A DNA stretch of 64,000 nt. Source: CAVSUR01 sp963731285 (GTDB lineage Bacteria; Actinomycetota; Actinomycetes; Streptosporangiales; Streptosporangiaceae). Both the position numbers and the translations under genes were made by a program. The notes beneath the pieces are model-generated. The model did not search any database and was not told where the DNA came from. It saw only the letters and a list, made by a program, of their open reading frames with translations. Each line of letters begins with the position of its first letter. Within the stretch, counting starts at the first letter, position 1. Location of the stretch: contig CAVSUR010000002.1 in assembly GCA_963731285.1 (NCBI GenBank), forward strand, positions 1-64,000, written 5' to 3'. Below, piece by piece: positions 28,463 through 37,605 of this stretch.

Positions 28463-28511
28463 CCCGGGGCCGCCACCGCGGCTGCCGCGCGCCAGTCAAA
28501 GGCAGGGCTGC

Positions 28512-29726
28512 ATGACGCTGGAGACAAGCGCTGACGCACCCGTCCCCGTGCGAACCGTGCTGCGCCTGGTCGGAGAGTGGATTGGCAGGCTGGGGCGAGT
28601 CTGGGTAGAGGGCCAGATCGCTGAGCTCAGCAAGCGCGGCAGCACGGTGTTCCTGGCGCTGCGCGACCCGGTGGCGGCGGTGTCGGTGCGGGTGATCTGC
28701 CCGCGCGCCGTCTTCGAGGCCAGCGACCCGGCGCCGGGCGAGGGCGCGCGGGTGGTGATCTGGGCGAAGCCGGAGTTCAACGTGGCCAGGGGCTCGTTCT
28801 CGCTGTCCGCCGTGGAGATCCGCGCCGTGGGGATCGGTGAGCTGCTGGCCCGGCTGGAGCGGCTGCGGCGCTCGCTGGCGGCTGAGGGCCTGTTCGCCCC
28901 CGCGCGCAAGCGCCCGCTGCCGTTCCTGCCGACGGGCGTCGGGCTGATCTGCGGGCGCGACTCCGCGGCCGAGCGGGACGTACTGCAGAACGCGGCCCGG
29001 CGCTGGCCCGCGGTCCGGTTCCGGGTCGAGCAGGTGGCCGTCCAGGGGTCGCGGGCAGCCGCGGACGTCGCCGACGCGCTGCAGGCCCTGGATGCGGACC
29101 GCAGCGTCGATGTGATCATCATCGCCCGGGGCGGCGGGTCCATCGAGGACCTGCTGCCGTTTTCTGACGAGTCGCTGGTCCGCGCGGTCGCCGCCTGTTC
29201 GACCCCGGTGGTCAGCGCCATCGGTCATGAGCAGGACGCGCCGCTGCTGGACCACGTGGCGGACGTGCGTGCCTCCACCCCGACGGACGCCGCCCGGCGG
29301 GTGGTGCCCGATGTCGCCGAGCAGCTGGCGCTCATCGGGCAGCTGCGCTCGCGCGCCCGCCGCTGCGTCACCGGCCGGATCGACCGGGAGGCTTCCTGGC
29401 TCGCCGCGATGACCTCGCGCCCGGTCCTGGCCAGCCCGGCCCGGGAACTGGACCGGCGGCAGGAGCAGGTGCTGGCGCTGACCGAGCGCGCCCGCCGGTG
29501 CGTGTCAGCGCGGCTGGACCGGGCCCGCGACGACGTAGCTCACATCCGGGCCCGGCTGGCGGCCCTGTCGCCAGCGCAGACGCTGCGGCGCGGATACGCG
29601 ATCGTCCAGCGTGAGAACGGCGCGGTCGTCCGGGCGGCGGCCGAGGTCAGCGCCGGGGAGCTGCTTGCGTTGCGGTTCGCCGACGATCAGCTGCCCGTCA
29701 TCGCGGGCGAGACGGCACCCCGCTGA
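28512..29726 (+). CDS. xseA: exodeoxyribonuclease VII large subunit
   Basis: 404 residues. The N-terminal OB-fold (WVEGQIAELSKRGSTVFLAL) is followed by the catalytic domain with ICGRDSAAERDVLQNA, IARGGGSIEDLLPFSDE and SAIGHEQDAPLLD, then a coiled-coil C-terminus ending LRRGYAIVQ. It degrades single-stranded DNA with XseB, encoded next after a 55-base gap. Confidence 0.96.
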   Translation: MTLETSADAPVPVRTVLRLVGEWIGRLGRVWVEGQIAELSKRGSTVFLALRDPVAAVSVRVICPRAVFEASDPAPGEGARVVIWAKPEFNVARGSFSLSAVEIRAVGIGELLARLERLRRSLAAEGLFAPARKRPLPFLPTGVGLICGRDSAAERDVLQNAARRWPAVRFRVEQVAVQGSRAAADVADALQALDADRSVDVIIIARGGGSIEDLLPFSDESLVRAVAACSTPVVSAIGHEQDAPLLDHVADVRASTPTDAARRVVPDVAEQLALIGQLRSRARRCVTGRIDREASWLAAMTSRPVLASPARELDRRQEQVLALTERARRCVSARLDRARDDVAHIRARLAALSPAQTLRRGYAIVQRENGAVVRAAAEVSAGELLALRFADDQLPVIAGETAPR

Positions 29727-29781
29727 TCTCCTGCCCAGCCAGAGGGAGGCACCGGGCCCCGGCCGCCGCTAGGGTGAAAGC

Positions 29782-30096
29782 GTGACGGCACCGGAGCAGA
29801 CATCACGGGGCACCGGGCAGCGCGCCGCAAAACAGCAGCACGGGGCCGGACAGCAGGATGCGGAGCAGCGGCCCGCCTACGAGCAGGCGCGCGACGAGCT
29901 CATCGAGCTGGTCAAGCGGCTGGAGGCGGGCGGGCTGAGCCTGGAGCAGTCCCTCGAGCTCTGGGAGCGCGGCGAGCGTCTCGCGGGGATCTGCGAGGAG
30001 TGGCTTGAGGGCGCGCGGGCCCGGCTGGCCGCCGCGACCGCGCCGCGCGCCGATGATGGCGACGGCAACCGGCACGCCCCCAGGGCGCCCTTCTAG
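29782..30096 (+). CDS. xseB: exodeoxyribonuclease VII small subunit
   Basis: 104 residues. The conserved helical hairpin YEQARDELIELVKRLEAGGL / SLEQSLELWERGERLAGICE is clear, preceded by about 25 disordered residues. Its stop overlaps the end of a degraded TetR fragment on the other strand. In many relatives a DUF4245 gene follows here; it is absent. Confidence 0.95.
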   Translation: MTAPEQTSRGTGQRAAKQQHGAGQQDAEQRPAYEQARDELIELVKRLEAGGLSLEQSLELWERGERLAGICEEWLEGARARLAAATAPRADDGDGNRHAPRAPF

Positions 30097-30524
30097 GGCA
30101 CGGCTGGGCGGTGGAGGCGGGACAGCACTTCGGTCACGCTGTCCGCGATGCGCAGCGCGGCCCGCGTATCGGGGGCCCGCGACATCTCGGCCAGCGCCAC
30201 CACCATTGCGCCGGTCATCACTATCGCTACCGCCTCGTCCAGCGGCACGCCGCGGCGGGCGAAGAACTCGGCGTTGCGGGCCGCCCACTGGGTCAGCCGC
30301 TCGCGCCGCACCCGGTCAAAGCCGGGCGGACCATCGCCGCAGGCGAACAGCCTCGCCAGCTCTCACTGCTCGGCGCACACGTCCATGTAGCCGCGCGCCC
30401 CGGCCAGGAAGAGCTGCAACTGCGCCGCGGCAGGCAAAAATACCTCGCGCGCAGCAGCAAGCAGGCTGACGCGCGGCTGCCCTGCGCTCCGGCGCTCGAA
30501 CCGGCAGCGGCTCGCGGCTGGTGG
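30093..30524 (-). pseudogene. TetR-family regulator C-terminal remnant with in-frame stop
   Basis: The minus-strand frame reads FERRSAGQPRVSL, VFLPAAAQLQLFLAGARGYM, DVCAEQ, then TGA (30365-30363), then ELARLFACGDGPPGFDRV and LTQWAARNAEFFARRG to a stop at 30093. This is the ligand-binding helical half of a TetR protein; the DNA-binding N-terminus is missing, and the frame is closed upstream by a TGA at 30527. A 72-residue ORF from GTG 30311 is what remains open. The stop may be a CGA-to-TGA change. Confidence 0.6.
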
Positions 30525-30631
30525 TCATGACCTTGCGCCCTCGTCGCGGCAGGCAGCCCGCGGGGTGAGCGCACTGCGTTGCCTGCCAGCTACATAGGAT
30601 CTCATCACGGCCGACACGGAAAGGCGCATAT

Positions 30632-31720
30632 GTGATGACGGAGAGCAAATTGTTCGCCACGGCCGCCGCCGGCGATCCGGCAGCCGAGATTCCCGGCCGC
30701 CCCACGCCGAGCGTGGAGGCCGTGCCCGAACCGCAGGCCCCGGACCGCAACCTGGCCATGGAGCTGGCCAGGGTGACCGAGGCCGCCGCCATGGCGGCGG
30801 CCCGCTGGGTCGGCCGCGGTGACAAGAACGGCGCGGACGGCGCCGCGGTCGCCGCGATGCGCCAGCTGATCAGCACCGTCTCGATGAACGGCGTAGTGGT
30901 CATTGGCGAGGGCGAGAAGGACGCCGCGCCGATGCTCTACAACGGCGAGGAGGTCGGTGACGGGACCGGGCCGCTGTGTGACGTGGCCGTCGATCCGATC
31001 GACGGCACCCGGCTGGCCGCGGGCGGCATGCCGAACGCGATCGCGGTGATCGCGGTCAGCGCCCGCGGCTCGATGTACGACCCGTCCGCGGTCTTCTACA
31101 TGTCCAAGCTGGTGACTGGCCCCGATGCCGCGGACCTGGTCGACATCGAGGCGCCCCCGGCCGCGAACATCGCCGCGGTGGCGCGAGCCAAGCACTGCTC
31201 GCCGCACGACGTGACCGTGATGATCCTGGACCGGCCGCGGCACGCCGAGCTGATCTCGCAGGTACGCGACGCCGGCGCGCGGATCAAGCTGATCACCGAT
31301 GGCGATGTGGCTGGCGCGATCATGGCGGCGCGCGAGGGCACCGGCACCGACCTGCTGCTCGGCACCGGCGGAACGCCCGAGGGCATCATCGCGGCCTGCG
31401 CGGTCAAGTGCACGGGCGGCGTCATCCTGGGCAAGCTGGCGCCCACCGACGACGCCGAGCGGGAGCGGGCGGAGGCCGCCGGGCACGACCTGGACCGGGT
31501 TCTCACCACCGACGACCTGGTGACATCCGATGACGCGTTCTTCGCCGCCACCGGGATCACCGACGGCGAGCTGCTCGCCGGCGTGCGGTACCGGGCCGGG
31601 GGCGCCACCACCGAGTCGCTGGTGATGCGCGCCCGGTCCGGGACGCTGCGCACCATCCGCAGCGAGCACCAGCTCTGGAAGCTGCGCGCCTACAGCTCGG
31701 TCAACTTCGACGGAGACTGA
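30632..31720 (+). CDS. glpX: class II fructose-1,6-bisphosphatase
   Basis: 362 residues; adjacent GTG (30632) and ATG (30635) codons can both start. An N-terminal extension of about 38 residues precedes the core NLAMELARVTEAAAMAAARW. Metal and substrate motifs are GEGEKDAAPML, DPIDGTRLAAGG, LITDGDVAGAI and GTGGTPEGIIAACAVKC. Acts in gluconeogenesis. Complete. Confidence 0.97.
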   Translation: MMTESKLFATAAAGDPAAEIPGRPTPSVEAVPEPQAPDRNLAMELARVTEAAAMAAARWVGRGDKNGADGAAVAAMRQLISTVSMNGVVVIGEGEKDAAPMLYNGEEVGDGTGPLCDVAVDPIDGTRLAAGGMPNAIAVIAVSARGSMYDPSAVFYMSKLVTGPDAADLVDIEAPPAANIAAVARAKHCSPHDVTVMILDRPRHAELISQVRDAGARIKLITDGDVAGAIMAAREGTGTDLLLGTGGTPEGIIAACAVKCTGGVILGKLAPTDDAERERAEAAGHDLDRVLTTDDLVTSDDAFFAATGITDGELLAGVRYRAGGATTESLVMRARSGTLRTIRSEHQLWKLRAYSSVNFDGD

Positions 31721-31817
31721 CCGGCTCTTTCATGATCGCAAAGCGCTGGCGCGGACAACACACGGGCAATCTCTCGCGATCACGGAGCGGGGCCGCCGGG
31801 TCCACGGGGATGCGGTA

Positions 31818-32414
31818 CTAGACGCGAAAGCGGGCGAAGCCACGCCGGGGACGGCGGCGGGGCGGGGCCATGATGGTCAGCCTGGCCCCGGCACCCATGG
31901 TGCGGACCTCGATGACCGGGATCCCGGGGCCGGCCGGCGGCAGCGGGCCGCCGCGGATCCTGGTGCGGGACAGGATGTCCGGCCCGGTGGCCTCGACGGC
32001 CACGCCGCCGGGCACCAGCAGCTCCAGCTGGCCGGCCAGCATGGTCGCGAGTATGGTCACCCGGCCGCTGGGCAGCAGCGCCTCGCGCAGGTCGAGAGTG
32101 ACCGTGCCGCAGATGGCGGTGACGACCAGCCGGGCCGGCACCACCCAGCGGCCGTCCCGCCGGTCGGAGCCGAAGATCCCGGTCACGGCGCGGCGGGAAT
32201 CCACCCGGATCGGCTGCGCAGCCGGAGCGGCAAGGTCAGCGGTGAGCGCCGCGAGCTCCCTCAGCGTGCGGGCGCTGTAGGCGCGCTCGATCCGGTCGGA
32301 GTGCTCGGCCAGCGTCAGCCGGCCGTCGGACGCCGCCTCGCCGAGCAGGCTGGCCACGCGCTCCCGGTCGGAGTCGGAGGCGCGCAGGTCAGCCGGTCCG
32401 GGGCGGAAGCTCAC
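31818..32414 (-). CDS. DUF1707 / LiaF-like-domain protein
   Basis: 198 residues. The N-terminal DUF1707 (RASDSDRERVASLLGEAASD, GRLTLAEHSDRIERAYSART) is a common actinobacterial SHOCT-like helical module. The C-terminal part is an all-beta toastrack-like domain (AVTGIFGSDRRDGRWVVPAR, GTVTLDLREA, ATMLAGQLELLVPGG). No membrane helix is present, so it is probably cytoplasmic. Members are linked loosely to envelope stress sensing; no function is proven here. Confidence 0.8.
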   Translation of the reverse strand: MSFRPGPADLRASDSDRERVASLLGEAASDGRLTLAEHSDRIERAYSARTLRELAALTADLAAPAAQPIRVDSRRAVTGIFGSDRRDGRWVVPARLVVTAICGTVTLDLREALLPSGRVTILATMLAGQLELLVPGGVAVEATGPDILSRTRIRGGPLPPAGPGIPVIEVRTMGAGARLTIMAPPRRRPRRGFARFRV

Positions 32415-32628
32415 GCCCCGACCCTACGCCACGCGCGGGACCGGCGGCCGGGTCCGCGCGGCCCGCGTCACCGGCCGGGTGGCGGCCAGGTTAGCGGCGG
32501 CTGGGTCCGCCTGGTCGCGGCTTCTGGCCGGGCGGCGGGCCGGGGAGGCGGCCGAAATAACCGGCTGGGGGCCGTTGTTCTCGACGGCCGTGCGCGCCCG
32601 AGCGCGCCCCCGGGAGTACGGTCCAGAT

Positions 32629-32671
32629 TTGACCGGGCGGCAGGTAAGCCTGTTAGTTTTGCTCTAGCAAA
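32629..32671 (+). promoter_or_regulatory. possible promoter and inverted-repeat operator of the DHA2 exporter
   Basis: TTGACC (32629-32634) and TAGTTT (32654-32659) could be -35 and -10 elements, though the 19-base spacing is long. Overlapping the -10 is the inverted repeat TTTGCT-CT-AGCAAA (32658-32671), 26 bases before the GTG start. It would suit a TetR or MarR repressor; no such gene is adjacent. Confidence 0.35.
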
Positions 32672-32697
32672 TATCTGGCGGCAGGGGGAGGACTCGG

Positions 32698-34611
32698 GTG
32701 ACACAGACGCCGGGCGCGGAGGCCGGATCCGCGGCGATGGCCGGGCCGGGAGCGGGCGGCGGCAGGCGCGGGCTGCGAAGCGGTCACTACAAGTGGGTGG
32801 CGCTGTCGAACACGACGCTGGGCATGCTGGCGGCCACCGTCAACGGCTCGATCGTGATCATCTCGCTGCCGGCCATCTTCCGCGGCATCCACCTGAACCC
32901 GCTGAGCCCGGGAAGCTTCAGCTACCTGCTGTGGATGCTGATGGGCTACCTGGTCGTGTCCGCGGTGCTCGTCGTGACGCTCGGCCGGCTCGGCGACATC
33001 TACGGCCGGGTCCGGATGTACAACGCGGGCTTCGCGATCTTCGGCATCGGCGCGCTCGCGCTGCCGTTCGATCCCTATACCGGACCGGCCGGGGCGCTGT
33101 GGCTAATCGGCTGGCGGGTGCTGCAGGCCATCGGCGGCGCGATGCTGATGGCCAACTCCCCCGCCATCCTCACCGACGCCTTCCCGGCCGACCAGCGCGG
33201 CACGGCCATGGGCATCAACCAGGTCGCGGGCATCTCGGGCCAGTTCTTCGGCCTGATCCTGGGGGGCGTGCTGTCCGCCATCGACTGGCGGCTGGTGTTC
33301 ATCGTCTCGGTGCCGATCGGGCTGGGCGGCACCATCTGGTCGGTGCTGTCGCTGAAGGAGACCGGGATCAGGACCAAGGCCCGGATCGACGTGCTGGGCA
33401 ACCTGACGTTCGGCATCGGGCTGATCGGGATCCTGGCCGCGATCACCTACGGGCTGCAGCCTTACGGCGGGCACTCCATGGGCTGGACCAGCCCCAAGGT
33501 GCTGACCGGCCTGATCGGCGGCGTGGTGCTGCTGATCGCGTTCTGCGTCATCGAGCTGCATACCAAGTCACCGATGTTCGACATGCGGCTGCTGCGGATC
33601 CGCGCCTTCGCCGCCGGGAGCGTCGCCACCCTGCTGGCCTCGGTGGCCCGCGGCGGCCTGCAGTTCATGCTGATCTTGTGGCTGCAGGGCATCTGGCTGC
33701 CGCTGCACGGCTACGCCTACCAGGACACGCCGCTGTGGTCGGGTATCTACCTGCTCGCGCTCACCTTCGGGTTCGTGGTGTTCGGGCCGGTGTCCGGCTG
33801 GCTGTCGGACAAGCACGGCGCGCGCTGGTTCGCCTCCGGCGGCCTGGCCGTCTCCGCGCTGGCGTTCTTCGGGCTGCTGCTCATCCCGGTCAATTTCAGC
33901 TATCCCGAATTCGGGGCGCTGATCTTCCTGGCCGGGGCGGGCATGGGGCTGTTCTCCGCGCCGAACGCCGCCGCGATCATGAACAGCGTCCCGGCCAGGC
34001 AGCGCGGCGCGGCCTCGGGGATGCTGGCAACGTTCATGAACTCCGGGTTCGTGCTGTCGATCGGCGTGTTCTTCTCGCTGATGATCGCCGGGCTGGCCTC
34101 CACCCTGCCGAGCGCGCTCACCACCGGCCTGACTAGCCACGGCGTGCCGGTGCAGGTCGCCGTCGCGGCTGCGAAGGTGCCGCCGGTCGGCAGCCTGTTC
34201 TCGGCCTTCCTCGGCTTCAACCCCATCCACGAGCTGCTGGCCCGCAGCGGGGTGCTGGTCAGGCTGCCCGCCGGCAACGTGGCCGTGCTCACCGGACACC
34301 AGTTCTTCCCGCAGTTGATCTCCGCGCCGTTCCACCACGGCCTGGTCATCGTATTCACCACCGCGATCGTCATCCTGATCATCGCCGCGGTGACGTCGCT
34401 GCTGCGCGGCGGGCGGTACGTGCACGAGGAGCACGACTCGCCGGCGGCGGACATGCCGGTCACGCCCTCCGCCGGCGTCCAGGTGGCGGCATCCGGCACG
34501 ATCGAGGCCGCCGCAGCCGGCCACACCGACCCTGGTGCCGACGAGCCAGGCCCCGGGGGGGCCGGCGTGGCCGGCACCGCGGCTGCGGGCGGTCAGACCG
34601 ACCGCTGGTAG
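32698..34611 (+). CDS. DHA2-family (14-TM) drug:H+ antiporter
   Basis: 637 residues from GTG 32698 after GGAGGA. The MFS motif A variant LGRLGDIYGRVRMYNAG follows TM2, motif C-like GINQVAGISGQFFGLILGGV lies in TM5, and 14 hydrophobic helices can be counted, followed by a 70-residue Ala/Gly/Pro-rich cytoplasmic tail. Substrate unknown; multidrug or metabolite export is likely. The last 19 bases overlap the end of the convergent ABC permease gene. Confidence 0.88.
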   Translation: MTQTPGAEAGSAAMAGPGAGGGRRGLRSGHYKWVALSNTTLGMLAATVNGSIVIISLPAIFRGIHLNPLSPGSFSYLLWMLMGYLVVSAVLVVTLGRLGDIYGRVRMYNAGFAIFGIGALALPFDPYTGPAGALWLIGWRVLQAIGGAMLMANSPAILTDAFPADQRGTAMGINQVAGISGQFFGLILGGVLSAIDWRLVFIVSVPIGLGGTIWSVLSLKETGIRTKARIDVLGNLTFGIGLIGILAAITYGLQPYGGHSMGWTSPKVLTGLIGGVVLLIAFCVIELHTKSPMFDMRLLRIRAFAAGSVATLLASVARGGLQFMLILWLQGIWLPLHGYAYQDTPLWSGIYLLALTFGFVVFGPVSGWLSDKHGARWFASGGLAVSALAFFGLLLIPVNFSYPEFGALIFLAGAGMGLFSAPNAAAIMNSVPARQRGAASGMLATFMNSGFVLSIGVFFSLMIAGLASTLPSALTTGLTSHGVPVQVAVAAAKVPPVGSLFSAFLGFNPIHELLARSGVLVRLPAGNVAVLTGHQFFPQLISAPFHHGLVIVFTTAIVILIIAAVTSLLRGGRYVHEEHDSPAADMPVTPSAGVQVAASGTIEAAAAGHTDPGADEPGPGGAGVAGTAAAGGQTDRW

Positions 34612-35368
34612 GCACGGAAGGCCGCCGTGGCCGCCACCGCGGTCACCGCGACGGCCGCGGCCAGGAAGCTGGCGTAGGATCCGGCCGTCGCCCAGGCGGC
34701 GTGACCTGCGACGGCGACCCTTCCGGCGCTCGCCGCCCAGTTGACCGGGTTGTACCGGGCCACACTGGCGATCCAGGCCGGGACCAGCCGCAGCGACAGG
34801 AACGCGCCGGACAGGAACGTCAGCGGCAGCACCAGCGTGGTCGAGACGCCGATGACCGCGTCGCGCTGGCGGATCAGCAGCGCGAGGGCGTTCGACACCC
34901 CGGCCATCGCCAGCGCGAGCAGCACGGCGACCCCGGTCAGCGCGGCCAGGCCGGGGGCGCCCCGGGAAACGCCGCGCCAGTGCCCCAGCCGATCACGATG
35001 ATCACGGCCGACTGCACGATCGTGGTGATCGCCTGGTAGGCGAGCATGGACGCGGTCAGCGCGCCGCGGCCGACCGGCGCGACCAGGAACCGCTCGAGCA
35101 CGCCGGTCTGCATGTCCTCGATGTAGGACATGCCGGTCCAGCTGGCCGAGAACATGGCCGTCATGATCACCACGCCGGGCGTCAGGTAGGTGATGTAGTC
35201 GCCGCCGCCGAAGCCGGGGATCTCGGCGACCCGCTTGAACAGGGCGCCGAACAGCAGCAGCCAGATGACCGGCTGGAGCAGGGTCAGGAAGATGACGGCC
35301 GGCTGGCGGCAGAGCTCGCGCAGGTAGCGCCCGGTGAGGATAGCCAGCGACTGGCGGACGAAGCTCAT
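34593..35368 (-). CDS. ABC-2 type permease, one apparent frameshift
   Basis: About 258 residues starting MSFVRQSLAILTGRYLREL at ATG 35368, overlapping the ATPase stop (ATGA). The N-terminal half reads QPVIWLLLFGALFKRV and DMQTGVLERFLVAPVGR, typical of ABC-2 exporters of the DrrB kind. One base is missing near 34963 (run of C in GAPPG); restoring it joins AAFPGAP to GLAALTGVAVLLALAM and then the C-terminal motif RYNPVNWAASAGR. The gene is probably intact in life. It forms the membrane part of an exporter with the upstream ATPase. Confidence 0.85.
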
Positions 35369-36342
35369 GACACGGTGATCCCTTCGGCCTGGCGGAATGA
35401 GCGGCCTGCGTGCCGCAGGTAGACGTCGTCCAGCGACGGCCGGGCGACGGTGACGGAGCCGACGGCGACGCGGCCCGCATCGAGCCCGGCGAGCATCCCG
35501 GGCAGCGCTCGCGGACCGTCGTCCACCCGGGCTCGCACCACCGTGCCGTCCGTGGTTACCTGCCGCACCTGGGCCAGGCCGGCCAGCACCTTCTCGGCCT
35601 GCGCCGCGTCGCCGGGCGCGGCTAGCTCGAGCAGCACCGAGTCGCCGTGCAGCCCGGCCTTGAGCTGGTCCGCGGTCCCGCTGGCGACGATCCGGCCGCG
35701 GTCCACGATCGCGATCCGGTCCGCGTACTGATCGGCTTCCTCCAGGTAGTGGGTGGTGATCACTATCGTCATCCCGTCGCTGGCCGCCAGCCCGGTGAGC
35801 ACTGCCCACAGATCGGCACGGCCCTGCGGGTCCAGCCCCGTGGTCGGCTCGTCCAGGAACAGCACGGCCGGACGGTGTATCAGGACGGCGGCAATATCCA
35901 GCCTGCGCCGCATCCCGCCCGAGTACGTCCGGGCCGTCCGGCGGCCTGCCCCGGCCAGCCCGAACTGGGCGAGCAGGTCGGCCACCCGGCGGCGCAGCTG
36001 CGAGCCGCGCAGCCCGTACAGACGGCCCTGCAGGAACAGGTTCTCCCGCCCGGTCAGAAGTGGCACAGCGCCGCCGTGCTGGCTCACCGCGCCGATCACC
36101 GACCGGACCCGGCCCGGCTGGGTGAGCACGTCGATCCCGGCCACGCTGGCCTGGCCGCGATCGGGCCGGGCCAGCGCGGTCAGGATGCGCATCGCGGTCG
36201 TCTTGCCGGCCCCGTTCGGGCCTAGCAGGGCGAAGACGCTGCCGGGCGGGACCGCGAGGGTCAGCCCGTCCAGTGCCGTCACTCCGCCGGGATACCTCTT
36301 GCCGAGGTCGTGCGCCGTGACCGCGCCGCCTGCTGCGTCCAT
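35365..36342 (-). CDS. DrrA-like ABC transporter ATPase
   Basis: 325 residues from ATG 36342 (GGAG upstream). Walker A LLGPNGAGKTTAMRILTAL, signature YSGGMRRRLDIA, Walker B VLFLDEPTTGLDP, and H-loop TTHYLEEADQ are all present. The C-terminal 90 residues match the DrrA-type extension. With the permease it makes a two-gene exporter transcribed away from a TetR gene across a shared operator region. Confidence 0.93.
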   Translation of the reverse strand: MDAAGGAVTAHDLGKRYPGGVTALDGLTLAVPPGSVFALLGPNGAGKTTAMRILTALARPDRGQASVAGIDVLTQPGRVRSVIGAVSQHGGAVPLLTGRENLFLQGRLYGLRGSQLRRRVADLLAQFGLAGAGRRTARTYSGGMRRRLDIAAVLIHRPAVLFLDEPTTGLDPQGRADLWAVLTGLAASDGMTIVITTHYLEEADQYADRIAIVDRGRIVASGTADQLKAGLHGDSVLLELAAPGDAAQAEKVLAGLAQVRQVTTDGTVVRARVDDGPRALPGMLAGLDAGRVAVGSVTVARPSLDDVYLRHAGRSFRQAEGITVS

Positions 36343-36352
36343 GCCGGCTCCT

Positions 36353-36413
36353 AACAACGTTCAGATAAAGAACAACGTTCTTACAGAACACTGTTTACTA
36401 CAGAACAACGTTC
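36353..36413. promoter_or_regulatory. four-copy TetR operator array between the ABC exporter and its regulator
   Basis: Four AAC-N3-GTT inverted repeats lie in the 91-base divergent gap: AACAACGTT at 36353, AACAACGTT at 36371 within the perfect 15-bp palindrome AAGAACAACGTTCTT (36368-36382), AACACTGTT at 36387, and AACAACGTT at 36404. Start-to-start distances are 18, 16 and 17 bases. The gap is much less GC-rich than its flanks. Binding would cover both divergent promoters, so the TetR protein at 36434 likely represses both itself and the exporter. Confidence 0.8.
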
Positions 36414-36433
36414 ACGGCAAGTACCCTGTGCAG

Positions 36434-37198
36434 ATGGGTGACCGAGCTGATCATCGTGCTGGCCCGTCCGGGAGCGGGACGGCCGCGCCGCGGCCGCCGT
36501 GGCGGTCCGAGCCACGCCGGCGCAGCGTGCCGCGGCCGCAGCTCAGCCGGGAGCTGATCGTCTCCGCCGCGCTGCAGGTCATCGCGGCCGAGGGCGGGGG
36601 CGGGCTGACCATGCGCCGGGTCGCCGACCAGATCGGGGTGTCGGCGTCCGCGCTCTACGGCTACGTCGCGAACAAGGAAGAGCTGGTCCAGCTGGTGTTC
36701 GAGCAGATCATCAGCGAGATCCCCGCCCTCCCCGAGGGCGGGGACTGGAAGGACATGATGCGGGCCTTCGGGCGGGAGATGCTCGCGATCTTCCAGCGGC
36801 ACCCCGGGGTGGCCGGCCTGACCCTGGGCCGGGTGCCGTTCGGGCCCGCGATGATGACCAGCGCCGAGCGCATGCTGGCCGTGCTGCGCGCCGCGGGCCT
36901 GCCCGACCAGGTGGCGGCATTCGCCGGCGACCTGGGCGGCCTGTATGTCGGCGCCTACGCCTACGAGCAGGACGTGACGCCGCTGACCGAGCCGGCGAAC
37001 TTCGCCGCGCAGGCCGCCGGCTGGCTGAAATCACTGCCGCGCGGTCAGTTCCCGAACCTGGTCGAGCTGGCGGACATGGTCGTCGGGGGCAGCGCCGAGG
37101 CCCGGTTCGAATGGGGCCTGGATGTTATCGTCCGCGGCCTGGCCAGCTACCTGACCGACCCGCCCGGTCCCGAGGCGGGCTGGCCGGATCCCGGCTGA
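36434..37198 (+). CDS. TetR-family regulator of the divergent ABC exporter
   Basis: 254 residues from ATG 36434 (GTG 36428 possible). A 37-residue Arg/Pro-rich leader precedes the helix-turn-helix (SRELIVSAALQVIAAEGGGG, LTMRRVADQIGVSASALYGY, VANKEELVQLVFEQI). The C-terminal ligand domain resembles the TetR_C subfamily common next to DrrAB-type exporters. Regulates across the four-copy operator array. Confidence 0.9.
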   Translation: MGDRADHRAGPSGSGTAAPRPPWRSEPRRRSVPRPQLSRELIVSAALQVIAAEGGGGLTMRRVADQIGVSASALYGYVANKEELVQLVFEQIISEIPALPEGGDWKDMMRAFGREMLAIFQRHPGVAGLTLGRVPFGPAMMTSAERMLAVLRAAGLPDQVAAFAGDLGGLYVGAYAYEQDVTPLTEPANFAAQAAGWLKSLPRGQFPNLVELADMVVGGSAEARFEWGLDVIVRGLASYLTDPPGPEAGWPDPG

Positions 37199-37605
37199 GA
37201 CGCCCGGCTGGCGCGCGTGGCTCAGGCATCGCGCCGGCGGAACAGCGGGCCGCCTCATCAGCGAGTTCGCGCGGACGCGCCCCGGCCGCAGGCATCTGCC
37301 GACGCCGCGCCCGGGCGCTCACGCAGCGGGACGCTCAGGCGCTGAGCGGTATTGTGATCGCGCCGACCAGAATCTGTTGGCATTTGCGGTAGCCACCTGG
37401 AGCAGCGGGGGGTAGCGTCCCGGTGTGAGGCGCGGTCAGGGCGGGGAGTCGGTTCGCTTCGAGCATCCGGGGAGCGGGCCGCGGTCCGGGGTCTCGGCAT
37501 GTTCCTGGCGACGGCGTGAAGTGGTGCCGCTCGGATCCGGCCCTGGCGGGAAAACGGCTCCGCAAGGCCGGAATTGCCCACCCAAAGAGGGTGACTTACG
37601 GGATA
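37199..37605. other. non-coding stretch with first LuxR-type regulator remnant
   Basis: No intact gene is seen. At 37283-37344 lies the first copy of a roughly 60-bp imperfect direct repeat (33 bases, from CGGCCGCAGGCATCTGCCGA on, are identical to 38513-38545). Read in the right frame it resembles the start of a LuxR/NarL helix-turn-helix (LPTPRPG, then with one base change LTQRDAQAL). The rest has no recognisable content. Confidence 0.55.

Noticed and set aside
30363..30365. Selenocysteine or readthrough at the TGA in the TetR fragment
   Set aside because: No SECIS-like hairpin was seen and the N-terminal half of the gene is missing, so decay is the better reading.
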